DNA of 64,000 nt, taken from contig OZ240237.1 in NCBI GenBank assembly GCA_965198025.1, positions 1,302,001 through 1,366,000 on the forward strand, given 5' to 3'. Below are positions 18,626 to 25,433 of this stretch, one piece after another. Under the pieces are notes generated by a model. That model was not told the DNA's origin. It was given only the letters and a program-made list of their open reading frames with translations, and did no database searches. Source of the DNA: CAYWWM01 sp965198025 (GTDB lineage Bacteria; Acidobacteriota; Terriglobia; 2-12-FULL-54-10). How positions within the stretch are numbered: the first letter of the stretch is position 1; each line of letters starts with the position of its first letter. The translations under genes and the position numbers were made by a program.

Positions 18626-19579
18626 TCAAGTCGTCGAAACCTTTGCCGGACGCCGCGTCAATTCGCCCGCCAAAAGAAGATCCAGCACGGCCATCCGCAC
18701 CGCAATGCCGTTCTCGACCTGGTTGAGAATGACGGAGCGAGGGAAATCAGCGACCTCGGAGCCGATTTCACGCCCACGGTTGATGGGTCCGGGATGCATT
18801 ACGATGGCGTCCGGGCGCGCCGCTCGCAGATGTTCCAGGCGCAGGCCGTAAAACCGGAAATACTCGTTCGTTGAAGGGACCCGGTGCGGGCTTTGCCGCT
18901 CGAACTGCACGCGAAGCATCATGATGACGTCGGCATTGGCAATGGCCTCTTCCATGCGAAAGGTGCGGCTCACGTGCGGGGAGAAGCATTCGAACTCCCG
19001 TGGCAGCAGAGGAGGGGGGCCGCAGAGCAGAACCTTGGCTCCGAATTTCAAAAGCAGATGGAGGTTTGAGCGGGCGACGCGGCTGTGTGCGATATCGCCG
19101 ATGATGGCCACCCGGAGTCCGGAGAGCGTTTGCTTGTGGTCCAGAATCGTTAGCGCGTCGAGCAGGGCCTGCGTGGGGTGCTCGTGGGTTCCGTCGCCGG
19201 CGTTCAGGATTGGGATTTCAAGATAGCGCGCTAGAAAATGGGGCGCTCCCGAAGCCGAGTGCCGCATCACGATGGCGTCGGGGCGCATGACGGCGAGTGT
19301 ATTCATGGTGTCGAGCAGCGATTCGCCCTTATCGGTGCTCGATCCTTTGGCGGTGATGCTGACCGTGTCGGCGCCCAGACGCTTGGCGGCGATCTCGAAG
19401 GATATGCGTGTGCGTGTGGAGGGTTCGTAGAAGAGATGGATGATGGTCCGCCCGCGCAGCGTGTCCAACTTGCGCCCGGTGCGCGCTTGCAGGGGCTGAT
19501 AATACCGCGCCCGGCTCAGAATCTGCTCGATCTCCTCCACCGTCAGGGGCTCAATTCCGAGCAACCCCCCCCGTCCCAT
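18626..19579 (-). CDS. pyrB: Aspartate carbamoyltransferase catalytic subunit
   Basis: A 317-residue enzyme making N-carbamoyl-aspartate. The carbamoyl-phosphate motif is FYEPSTRTRISFE near residue 52, followed by KGSSTDKGES, the HEHPTQALLD motif with catalytic His, and MHPGPINRG near 272. Start ATG 19579 is preceded by AGGAGG at the right spacing. An ATG at 19600 overlaps the pyrR stop but has no such site. Second gene of pyrR-pyrB-pyrC. Confidence 0.94.
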   Translation of the reverse strand: MGRGGLLGIEPLTVEEIEQILSRARYYQPLQARTGRKLDTLRGRTIIHLFYEPSTRTRISFEIAAKRLGADTVSITAKGSSTDKGESLLDTMNTLAVMRPDAIVMRHSASGAPHFLARYLEIPILNAGDGTHEHPTQALLDALTILDHKQTLSGLRVAIIGDIAHSRVARSNLHLLLKFGAKVLLCGPPPLLPREFECFSPHVSRTFRMEEAIANADVIMMLRVQFERQSPHRVPSTNEYFRFYGLRLEHLRAARPDAIVMHPGPINRGREIGSEVADFPRSVILNQVENGIAVRMAVLDLLLAGELTRRPAKVSTT

Positions 19580-19596
19580 GGTCACCTCCTGGGCCG

Positions 19597-20172
19597 TCAT
19601 TGCATCGGTCCGGCCGGTTCTCCCTCATCCGTTGATTCCAGCATCAGGACCTTTTCCACCGAGTCTTCCTCCCGCAGGCGCACTTCAATGCGGGCCTGCG
19701 CGCTGGTGGGAATTCGCTTGCCGACAAAAGCGGCCTCGATCGGCAACTCCCGGTGGCCGCGGTCGATCAGGACACACAAGCGCACCCGGCATGGACGGCC
19801 GTGGTCGAACAACGCCTCCATTGCGGCACGCACGGTGCGGCCCGTAAAGAGAACGTCATCCACCAGGATTATGTCCTTGTCCGTAACGGGGAAGGGAATC
19901 TGGCTGGGAAGGACCACTGGCTTGGGGTCCACTTTCGAAAGGTCGTCTCGATAGAACTGGATGTCGAGCTTCCCGACCGGGACCGACGCGGAGCAAATTT
20001 CCTGGAACTTGCGGGCCAACCGCTCGGCCAGATGCACCCCGCGCCGCCGGATTCCCACCAGCGACACTTCTTGCATCGCTTCTGTTTTTTCCACAATTTC
20101 ATGGGCCAGGTGAACGACTGTCCGTTCGACCTCGGATTCCGACATCAATTGCGTTTTTTCTCGGAGCGACAT
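19597..20172 (-). CDS. pyrR: PyrR bifunctional regulator / uracil phosphoribosyltransferase
   Basis: A 191-residue protein of PyrR size. The PRPP-binding motif IILVDDVLFTGRTVRAAM lies near 105-122, and VSLVGIRRRGVHLAERLA and LPIEAAFVGKRIPT match the family. PyrR binds pyr mRNA in Firmicutes and causes attenuation when UMP is high. Here the leader 20173-20373 shows no sequence I would call a PyrR-binding loop, so the target is unproven. An upstream in-frame ATG at 20298 would add 42 residues of poor composition and was not chosen; ATG 20142 is an alternative. Confidence 0.9.
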   Translation of the reverse strand: MSLREKTQLMSESEVERTVVHLAHEIVEKTEAMQEVSLVGIRRRGVHLAERLARKFQEICSASVPVGKLDIQFYRDDLSKVDPKPVVLPSQIPFPVTDKDIILVDDVLFTGRTVRAAMEALFDHGRPCRVRLCVLIDRGHRELPIEAAFVGKRIPTSAQARIEVRLREEDSVEKVLMLESTDEGEPAGPMQ

Positions 20173-20294
20173 ACCTGGTGCTGGGACGGAGTTCTGAGAG
20201 ATAGGAATCTCGCAACGGGCAAAGGAAATCATACTGGAGGCGTGGGAGAGAAGCAAGGCAGGGCTATGGAAACAGGGACCAGACAGCCCTGTAG

Positions 20295-20319
20295 CCACGG
20301 CACGCTTGTTGTGCCGTGG
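20295..20319. repeat. Perfect hairpin in pyr leader
   Basis: CCACGGCAC (20295-20303) pairs with GTGCCGTGG (20311-20319) around GCTTGTT. It has no T tract on the minus side, so it is not a simple terminator there. It probably belongs to the palindromic intergenic repeats also seen at 54.9-55.3 kb. Confidence 0.6.
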
Positions 20320-20340
20320 GTCTGTTCTTTAGCTTTGTTG

Positions 20341-20373
20341 CTGCGCTACACCAACCCTGAAAATGGGCTAAGG
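20341..20373 (+). repeat. Dispersed ACACCAACCC repeat, copy A
   Basis: CTGCGCTACACCAACCCTGA followed by AAATGGGCTAAGG. Nearly identical to the copy at 55265-55300, with inverted related copies at 54900-54935 and 24118-24157. Confidence 0.65.
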
Positions 20374-20400
20374 AAAAAGAGACCAGAGGGGGCACGTCTC
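20374..20400 (-). terminator. Rho-independent terminator after the DUF4159 gene
   Basis: On the minus strand GAGAC, overlapping the stop codon, pairs with GTCTC and is followed at once by TTTTT (20378-20374). The stem is short, with a 12-base loop, but the T tract is well placed. It would separate the DUF4159 transcript from the pyr operon. Confidence 0.5.
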
Positions 20401-21349
20401 AATGCGACATGGAATAGATCATGAAATTGATGCCCATGCGATAGGCCTGGCTGGAAAACTCTTCCGGGTAACAGGGCATGTCCATCCACTCCCAAGCGTC
20501 GCCCAGATCCGAATTGTAGGTCATCATGACCATCAGCCGTTCGTGGTCATCCAAGATGCCATAAACGCGGGGTTGGGTGTCATCGGGTCGCTCCCATGTA
20601 CGTCCGCCGCGGCAGCCGTTGCTGACGTTGGGGATTTGCATCACGGTGTCGATATCATAGAAGGTATGGAACACGGGATGAGATAGAGGCAGCTCCTGGA
20701 TCGCCCGGCCGGGGAAAACCTTTAGCATTTGTTCTTCGAAGTTCGCTTTTTCCCAGCGCCCCCAGAAATCGTCTACGTGCAGGAACCCTCCGCGCAGCAG
20801 GTATTCCCGCAGGCGTCTGGCCTCATCGTTGCTCAAGTACATCCCGCCTACCTCGACCGCATAGACGTAAGGATACTTGAAAAGGTCAGGGTCCATGATC
20901 GCGACCACGTTGGGGTCGGGATGGACTCGCACCCCGGTCAAGCGGTGGACCCCGCCCATGAACTTGCAATCAGCGCTGGGATAGTCGGTGGCCCAGCCTC
21001 CTCCCGCGCGGGGAAAGCGGGCGCCACCGCCAAACTCCGGGCAGGTGAACTGCGGCGGTTTTCTCCAACCGCGCCGACGGCCCCAGCCGTAATCCGAGTA
21101 AATCAACCGGGTGAAGTAGAACTCGGGAACGTTGTCCGCCTCTGCCTGCGGCAGAGCCATGAAGTCTCGCGGTACTGCGGGAATGCCAAGCAGCTCCAGA
21201 GGCCGCGAGAACCTGCTGCGGGAACGCTGCCGCTGCTGGCTGGGCACTGCCTGGGACAGCGCAATGGCTGTTTGGATTCCGAAAGCTATCGAAGAGGCTG
21301 CTGCGAGGAGAACGAACATGCGCAGTGCGAAGCCAGCCGTCTTGTTCAT
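20399..21349 (-). CDS. DUF4159 domain protein, exported
   Basis: A 316-residue protein with an N-terminal signal segment (MFVLLAAASSIAFGIQTA). The DUF4159 pattern is visible: EFYFTRLIYSDYGW near 77, WATDYPSADCKFMGGVHRLTG near 119, YAVEVGGMYLSNDEARRLREYLLRGG near 165, and a late HERLMVMMTYNSDLGDAWEW segment. The family is common in Acidobacteria and has a GATase-like fold in which a regular active site is usually absent; its function is unknown. It is divergent from the alpha/beta hydrolase gene. Confidence 0.82.
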   Translation of the reverse strand: MNKTAGFALRMFVLLAAASSIAFGIQTAIALSQAVPSQQRQRSRSRFSRPLELLGIPAVPRDFMALPQAEADNVPEFYFTRLIYSDYGWGRRRGWRKPPQFTCPEFGGGARFPRAGGGWATDYPSADCKFMGGVHRLTGVRVHPDPNVVAIMDPDLFKYPYVYAVEVGGMYLSNDEARRLREYLLRGGFLHVDDFWGRWEKANFEEQMLKVFPGRAIQELPLSHPVFHTFYDIDTVMQIPNVSNGCRGGRTWERPDDTQPRVYGILDDHERLMVMMTYNSDLGDAWEWMDMPCYPEEFSSQAYRMGINFMIYSMSH

Positions 21350-21494
21350 AGCGCGCGTTGCGGACCGTTTCGATCAAGGAAGAACTACGGGAGCGATTCT
21401 ATCACAAGAGCCATCGGCGCGGATCGGATACCGGTGGGCGATGGCCTGGGCGTGGTATTCTGTAGCCATCCCAAGGCTATGGCGGGAGGATGGC

Positions 21495-22373
21495 ATGCAA
21501 CGCTTTCTTCGGATTTGGATGGTCTCTGGTTTTGTTGCGATGGTTGGGACGGCACTGTTCCTCGTCCCCCGAGCCCACGCGCAGGCGCCGGCTTACGAAG
21601 GATTCGCGGACCTTCCCGGCGTCCGTATTTGGTACAACGATACCGGAGGCAGCGGAGTGCCGGTGGTCTTCTTGCACGCCGGGACCGGAAGCAGCCGCGT
21701 CTGGGAATACCAGATTCCGGCGTTCACCGCGGCAGGCTATCGGTTTATCGCGTATGACCGGCGCGGCTGGGGGCGTTCGGAAGTGGTCCCGTCAGGTCCC
21801 CAGCCCGGCGCCGCCGCCGAAGACCTCGACCGCCTGATGGACCACTTGGAGGTGGATCGCTTTCACATCGTCGCCACAGCGGCGGGAGGCTCGATTGCGT
21901 GGGATTATGCGCTGTCGTTCCCGCAGCGGGTGCGGAGCATGGTGATCGCCAACAACACCGGGAGGGTGGTGGACCAGGACTATCTGGATTTCGTTCGAAG
22001 CCTGCGGCCGGAGCAGTTCGACGGACTTCCACCGGAGTTCCGCGAGGTGGGCTCCTACTACCGGGCGTCGAACCCGGAAGGGACGCGGCGCTGGGTCGAA
22101 CTGGAAGAGGTGAGCCGGCCGCCGGGCCCGCGCATGCCGACGCAGCCGTTAAAGAATCGCCTGTCGCTCTCTCTGATCGAGACCGTCAAGACCCCCATTC
22201 TGCTCATCGCCGGGGGCTCGGATCTGGCCGCCCCGGCTCCGCTGCAGCGCTATTTCGCCGAAAGAGTGCCGCATGCCGAGACCCTGACGGTGCCGAACGC
22301 GGGCCACTCGACCTACTGGGAGCAGCCCGAGGTCTTCAATCGCGCCGTGCTCGAGTTCATTGGCAAGCATTAG
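21495..22373 (+). CDS. Exported alpha/beta-hydrolase fold protein with nucleophile Ser replaced by Ala
   Basis: A 292-residue protein with a signal peptide ending AHAQA (residues 1-30). The fold is clear: VVFLHAGTGSSRVWEYQ (oxyanion region), FIAYDRRGWGRSE, the late Asp in LLIAGGSDLAAPAPLQ, and the catalytic His in NAGHSTYWEQP. The nucleophile elbow reads VATAAGGSIA at 126-135, where V-G-H-S-x-G-G is expected, so Ala129 stands where Ser normally sits. Either it is not a classical esterase or it uses another residue. Start ATG 21495 has GGGAGGA four bases upstream. A longer open frame from 21132 has no ribosome site and no signal peptide. Confidence 0.85.
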   Translation: MQRFLRIWMVSGFVAMVGTALFLVPRAHAQAPAYEGFADLPGVRIWYNDTGGSGVPVVFLHAGTGSSRVWEYQIPAFTAAGYRFIAYDRRGWGRSEVVPSGPQPGAAAEDLDRLMDHLEVDRFHIVATAAGGSIAWDYALSFPQRVRSMVIANNTGRVVDQDYLDFVRSLRPEQFDGLPPEFREVGSYYRASNPEGTRRWVELEEVSRPPGPRMPTQPLKNRLSLSLIETVKTPILLIAGGSDLAAPAPLQRYFAERVPHAETLTVPNAGHSTYWEQPEVFNRAVLEFIGKH

Positions 22374-22406
22374 CTATTTGGGAAAGCTGCTGGCCGCTCC
22401 AACCTG

Positions 22407-22850
22407 CTACGGGCCGACTTCGAGCAACTCCACGTCGAAAACCAGCGTGGCGTTGGGCGGGATCACGCCGCCCGCGCCGCGCGGGCCGTAGCCCAGGTCC
22501 GGCGGGATGCGCAATTGCCGCTTGCCTCCCACCTTCATTCCAGCCACGCCTTCATCCCAGCCCTGAATGACCTGTCCGGCGCCCAGCGGGAATGTAAACG
22601 GCCTGCCGCGGTCCACTGAGCTATCGAATTTCTTGCCGTCGGTGAGCCATCCGGTGTAATGGACCCGCACCGGCTTGCCTGCAACTGCCGTGTCGCCCGT
22701 GCCATCCACAATGTCCCAGTATTCGAGACCGGAGCGTGTTCGTGTCGGATCGCCTTCCACTTCGGTTGGGCTGGCGTTGGTCTGACCGTTTCCAGGTGTC
22801 GTCATCAAAACCCCCCAGAAGATAAGCGGCAGAAACCACTGAATCCTCAT
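22407..22850 (-). CDS. FKBP-type peptidyl-prolyl isomerase, exported
   Basis: A 147-residue protein: signal peptide (FLPLIFWGVLMTTPGNGQ), then one FKBP domain. Family residues are present: VRVHYTGWLTDGKKFDSS, FPLGAGQVIQGWDEGVAGM and GKRQLRIPPDLGYGPRGAGG, then IPPNATLVFDVELLEV. It would catalyse prolyl isomerisation in folding of exported proteins. ATG 22850 has GGAG seven bases upstream; an earlier in-frame start at 22892 would place hydrophilic residues before the signal peptide. It is followed upstream in the genome by the SurA/DsbA-like gene on the same strand, another folding factor. Confidence 0.92.
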   Translation of the reverse strand: MRIQWFLPLIFWGVLMTTPGNGQTNASPTEVEGDPTRTRSGLEYWDIVDGTGDTAVAGKPVRVHYTGWLTDGKKFDSSVDRGRPFTFPLGAGQVIQGWDEGVAGMKVGGKRQLRIPPDLGYGPRGAGGVIPPNATLVFDVELLEVGP

Positions 22851-22987
22851 CGTGTTCTCCTTGCGTTCTGAATCACCCTTGGCATGATACACGAGTCGCT
22901 AGGGAAGCGCGAGGTTCGGCGAAACGCGCGGTTTCCCCATAGAACACAGGGTAGAAATAGGGAGGCTGCGGACCTGGAACGGCGACT

Positions 22988-24025
22988 CTACTGCGCCAGG
23001 ATGGCCAGTTCCCTCTCGACGATTTCCTCGAACACAGGCTGCGGCAGGGCGCCGTTGACGGGAATGCCGTTGATGAAGAAAAACGGCGTGCCGGTGATGC
23101 CGAGGCGCAAACCTGCCTCAAAATCCTCCTGGATCGAGGCGCTAAACTTGCCGCTCTCCAAACAGGATTCAAACTCCGGCATCTCCAGGTTTACATCGGC
23201 GGCAAACTCGCGGAACACCCGCGGCCCAATGTAATCCTGGTTCTCGAACAAGAGGTCATGATATTCCCAATACTTTCCCTGCTCGCCGGCACAGCGGGCG
23301 GCGGCGGCCGTGCCGTTCGGGTCGGCTTGGGCGCCTGCGAGCGGCATGTCGCGGTAGGAGAGCTTCACGGCGTCACCATACTTGGCAAGCACGTTCTTGA
23401 TGGTCCAATAAGCCTGGTAGCAGAAGGGGCATTGGAAGTCGGAAAACTCGACGATGGTGATCGGGGCGGCGGGATTACCGCGCATGCGAGCGGGATCGGC
23501 GGAGACCGTGCGGCGCGGGCGCGTGAGGAGAATCTTGACGCCGGCGCGCTCCCGCAGTCCGGCAAAATAGACATCGCGGGCCTGCTCGATTTTTGCCTGC
23601 ATCAGTTCCTCGGCAATCTGCTCTTTGCTGGCATTCGAGGGTATCCCGCCGCGGAACATCTGAATCACCAGACGTTGTTCCACCTCGTCGTTGGATGGTT
23701 CCGGAACCTTGGAGTCCACTTCCTGTTGCAGCAGTTCTTCTTCGGAGGTGTCACGCTGTTCCGCCTCCGCCCGCAGAAGCCTTCTGTTGATGGCGTTTTC
23801 GAGGGCATTGAGCTTCAACTCGTACTCCTGCATGCGCGCCTTGTACACTTCGTTCTGAACCTGCGGGAGATAGTCGCGTTCGTATACAGCCTCGTCGCCG
23901 ATCAGAGCAACCGGCTTTTCCTCGGCAGTCTGAGCCAAGAGGCGCGGCAGTGCTGCAGAGGCAAACCAGGAGATGACGAACAACATCGCCATCGGGTATC
24001 TCAGTCCGTGACTCCTAAATTTCAT
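22988..24025 (-). CDS. SurA-like / DsbA-like (thioredoxin_4) fusion, exported
   Basis: A 345-residue protein. A signal peptide (AMLFVISWFASAALPRLLAQ) is followed by a charged helical region of about 130 residues that begins VALIGDEAVYERDY, the pattern of SurA/PpiC N-terminal chaperone domains. A thioredoxin-like domain then has DFQCPFC at 196-202 and the cis-Pro loop GITGTPFFFING near 320. DsbA-like proteins form or shuffle disulfides in the periplasm. ATG 24025 has GGGGAGG eight bases upstream; the in-frame start at 24109 adds an unlikely leader. This pairing in one chain is frequent in Acidobacteria as far as I recall. Confidence 0.85.
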   Translation of the reverse strand: MKFRSHGLRYPMAMLFVISWFASAALPRLLAQTAEEKPVALIGDEAVYERDYLPQVQNEVYKARMQEYELKLNALENAINRRLLRAEAEQRDTSEEELLQQEVDSKVPEPSNDEVEQRLVIQMFRGGIPSNASKEQIAEELMQAKIEQARDVYFAGLRERAGVKILLTRPRRTVSADPARMRGNPAAPITIVEFSDFQCPFCYQAYWTIKNVLAKYGDAVKLSYRDMPLAGAQADPNGTAAAARCAGEQGKYWEYHDLLFENQDYIGPRVFREFAADVNLEMPEFESCLESGKFSASIQEDFEAGLRLGITGTPFFFINGIPVNGALPQPVFEEIVERELAILAQ

Positions 24026-24117
24026 GTTTCCGACCTCCCCTATTCCGAGCGTTCTGGGGCTGTACTTCGCGAGGGCTCGCGGTAGCCTGCTTCTCCTATT
24101 GTAGACCATTCCTGCCG

Positions 24118-24157
24118 GTTACACCATTTTCATTTTCAGACAGGTTGGTGTCCCCTT
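24118..24157 (-). repeat. Dispersed ACACCAACC repeat, copy D (variant)
   Basis: On the minus strand GGACACCAACCTGTCTGAAA precedes ATGAAAATGGTGTAAC. It keeps the ACACCAACC and TGAAAATG core of the copies at 20341 and 55265, with a four-base insertion, and ends in an inverted GGTGT. Confidence 0.5.
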
Positions 24158-24442
24158 AGCCCGACAGGCCGCCAGGTCTGTGGCTCGCAAGCCCATGTGT
24201 TGCGGGTCCGCTATCAAAGTCCCGGGGGGATTTATGCCACAGCGTGCCGGACTGGTTCCCTTTGCCGCCGTCCCCACCCATCCACCGTCCCCAAGGCCCG
24301 AAACGACCCTTTTTTTAGTGTTTTTGTAGTGAATTTGGTATTCCGAAGGAACGGAAGGAACCGCCAGAACCGAATCTACCGAAGGAACCGAAAAGCGCCA
24401 GAAACGGCGTTTTTCTACCATCCCGGAGCAATGACAAAAGCA

Positions 24443-24472
24443 GCCCCACACGTGGGAACTCACGTGTGGGGC
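24443..24472 (-). terminator. Strong hairpin, probable terminator of the CMD-like gene
   Basis: GCCCCACACGTG (24443-24454) and CACGTGTGGGGC (24461-24472) pair perfectly over 12 bases with a 6-base loop. It begins 21 bases after the stop of the minus-strand gene at 24494 and is followed by TGCTTTTGTC, a weak T tract. Confidence 0.55.
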
Positions 24473-24493
24473 GCCAGCGCCCGCAAAATCTCT

Positions 24494-25207
24494 TTAGGGA
24501 AGGGGAAGGAGCGGCTCCATGCCCGGAGGCAATTGCTGGTCAAACGCGTGAAGCAGAACCGCGGTGGCTGCCGACTGGCCCATCAGAGCAACAATCTCAA
24601 CCAAGGTCTCCTGCCCGAATGCCTTCAGAGCGCGGGCATAGGTTGCCGGACTCACCACCGTCTTGCCGAAGGTTTCCCGTCCGAGCTGGATGAGTGCGGC
24701 ATCCTGTTCGCCAAGTCCTGTCAGCGGCCGGTTGTATTTGACGACGTCAATGACTTCCTGTTCCAAACCGGCCTGCAAACCGGCCAATTCATGGAGCGTC
24801 CACTCAAACTGTGCGTCGAATGCTCGCGCGGTCAGCAGGATCGACAGTTCCACGTGTCGCCTGGAGATGGTTGACTCGTACCGCAGATAGCGCGTTTCGC
24901 GGCCTCGGTTGCGCATGAAGCCGGGACTGCGCATCCGGATTCCGTTCGGTCCCCGGATACCCGTCAAGGTATTCGGATTGGAAGTCGTTCGGTCGTAAAT
25001 CTCCTGGAGCTCATCATTCAGGTCCTCCCGCTTGACGAGGGGAAGGCGGCTGCCGGAATCCGGGTGGATGCCCTGCGGAAGAGAAGCGACGTACTCTTCC
25101 CAGACTTCCGGGTCGACGGAGGATGCCTGCTGCGCCGCCAGGGGCCTCACGAATACACCGGCGGAAATCAGGCACAGGAGAGCGATCGCGAGTCTGATAG
25201 ATTTCAT
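24494..25207 (-). CDS. Exported carboxymuconolactone decarboxylase-like protein
   Basis: A 237-residue protein with a signal peptide (LAIALLCLISAGVFVRPLAAQ). The core is all-helical and matches the CMD/AhpD fold: ELSILLTARAFDAQFEWTLHE near 130-150, where the conserved Glu and His of the family are seen but the CxxC of AhpD peroxidases is absent, then EVIDVVKYNRPLTGL. It is therefore closer to the cysteine-less gamma-CMD branch, whose members are often of unknown function. ATG 25207 has AGGAG seven bases upstream; the longer frame to 25366 lacks support. Confidence 0.78.
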   Translation of the reverse strand: MKSIRLAIALLCLISAGVFVRPLAAQQASSVDPEVWEEYVASLPQGIHPDSGSRLPLVKREDLNDELQEIYDRTTSNPNTLTGIRGPNGIRMRSPGFMRNRGRETRYLRYESTISRRHVELSILLTARAFDAQFEWTLHELAGLQAGLEQEVIDVVKYNRPLTGLGEQDAALIQLGRETFGKTVVSPATYARALKAFGQETLVEIVALMGQSAATAVLLHAFDQQLPPGMEPLLPLP

Positions 25208-25433
25208 ATCAAGTCTCCTAAGGCGTTGAACCGTCGGCGTCATACCCTGCTTCGACCTCCCACGATTCCAGTTTTTCGGGTCGAGTAAACGTAACATCGG
25301 CTCGGAGCCATTGCAAGAGTGGTTCGGAATATGAAACGGCGTTTCGTTTCTTCTTGGCCAATACACGCTAGTCGGCTTTGATTCATAAGCAACTTTTAAT
25401 CAATAGATTGCACAACATTCAGCAACTATCACT

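Larger units (their letters stand above)
20173..20373 (-). other. pyr operon leader with palindromes
   Basis: No gene. It contains a perfect 9-base-pair hairpin, CCACGGCAC with GTGCCGTGG around a 7-base loop (20295-20319), and one copy of the dispersed ACACCAACCC repeat (20341-20373). Neither resembles a PyrR attenuator that I can recognise. The pyr promoter must lie here or further upstream, because a terminator separates this leader from the preceding gene. Confidence 0.5.
24026..24493. other. Intergenic region with repeats and a strong hairpin
   Basis: No gene seen in 468 bases. It holds an inverted copy of the dispersed repeat (24118-24157), a stretch of imperfect CCGAAGGAAC units (24346-24395), a run of seven T at 24310-24316, and the 12-base-pair hairpin described separately. 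Confidence 0.5.
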
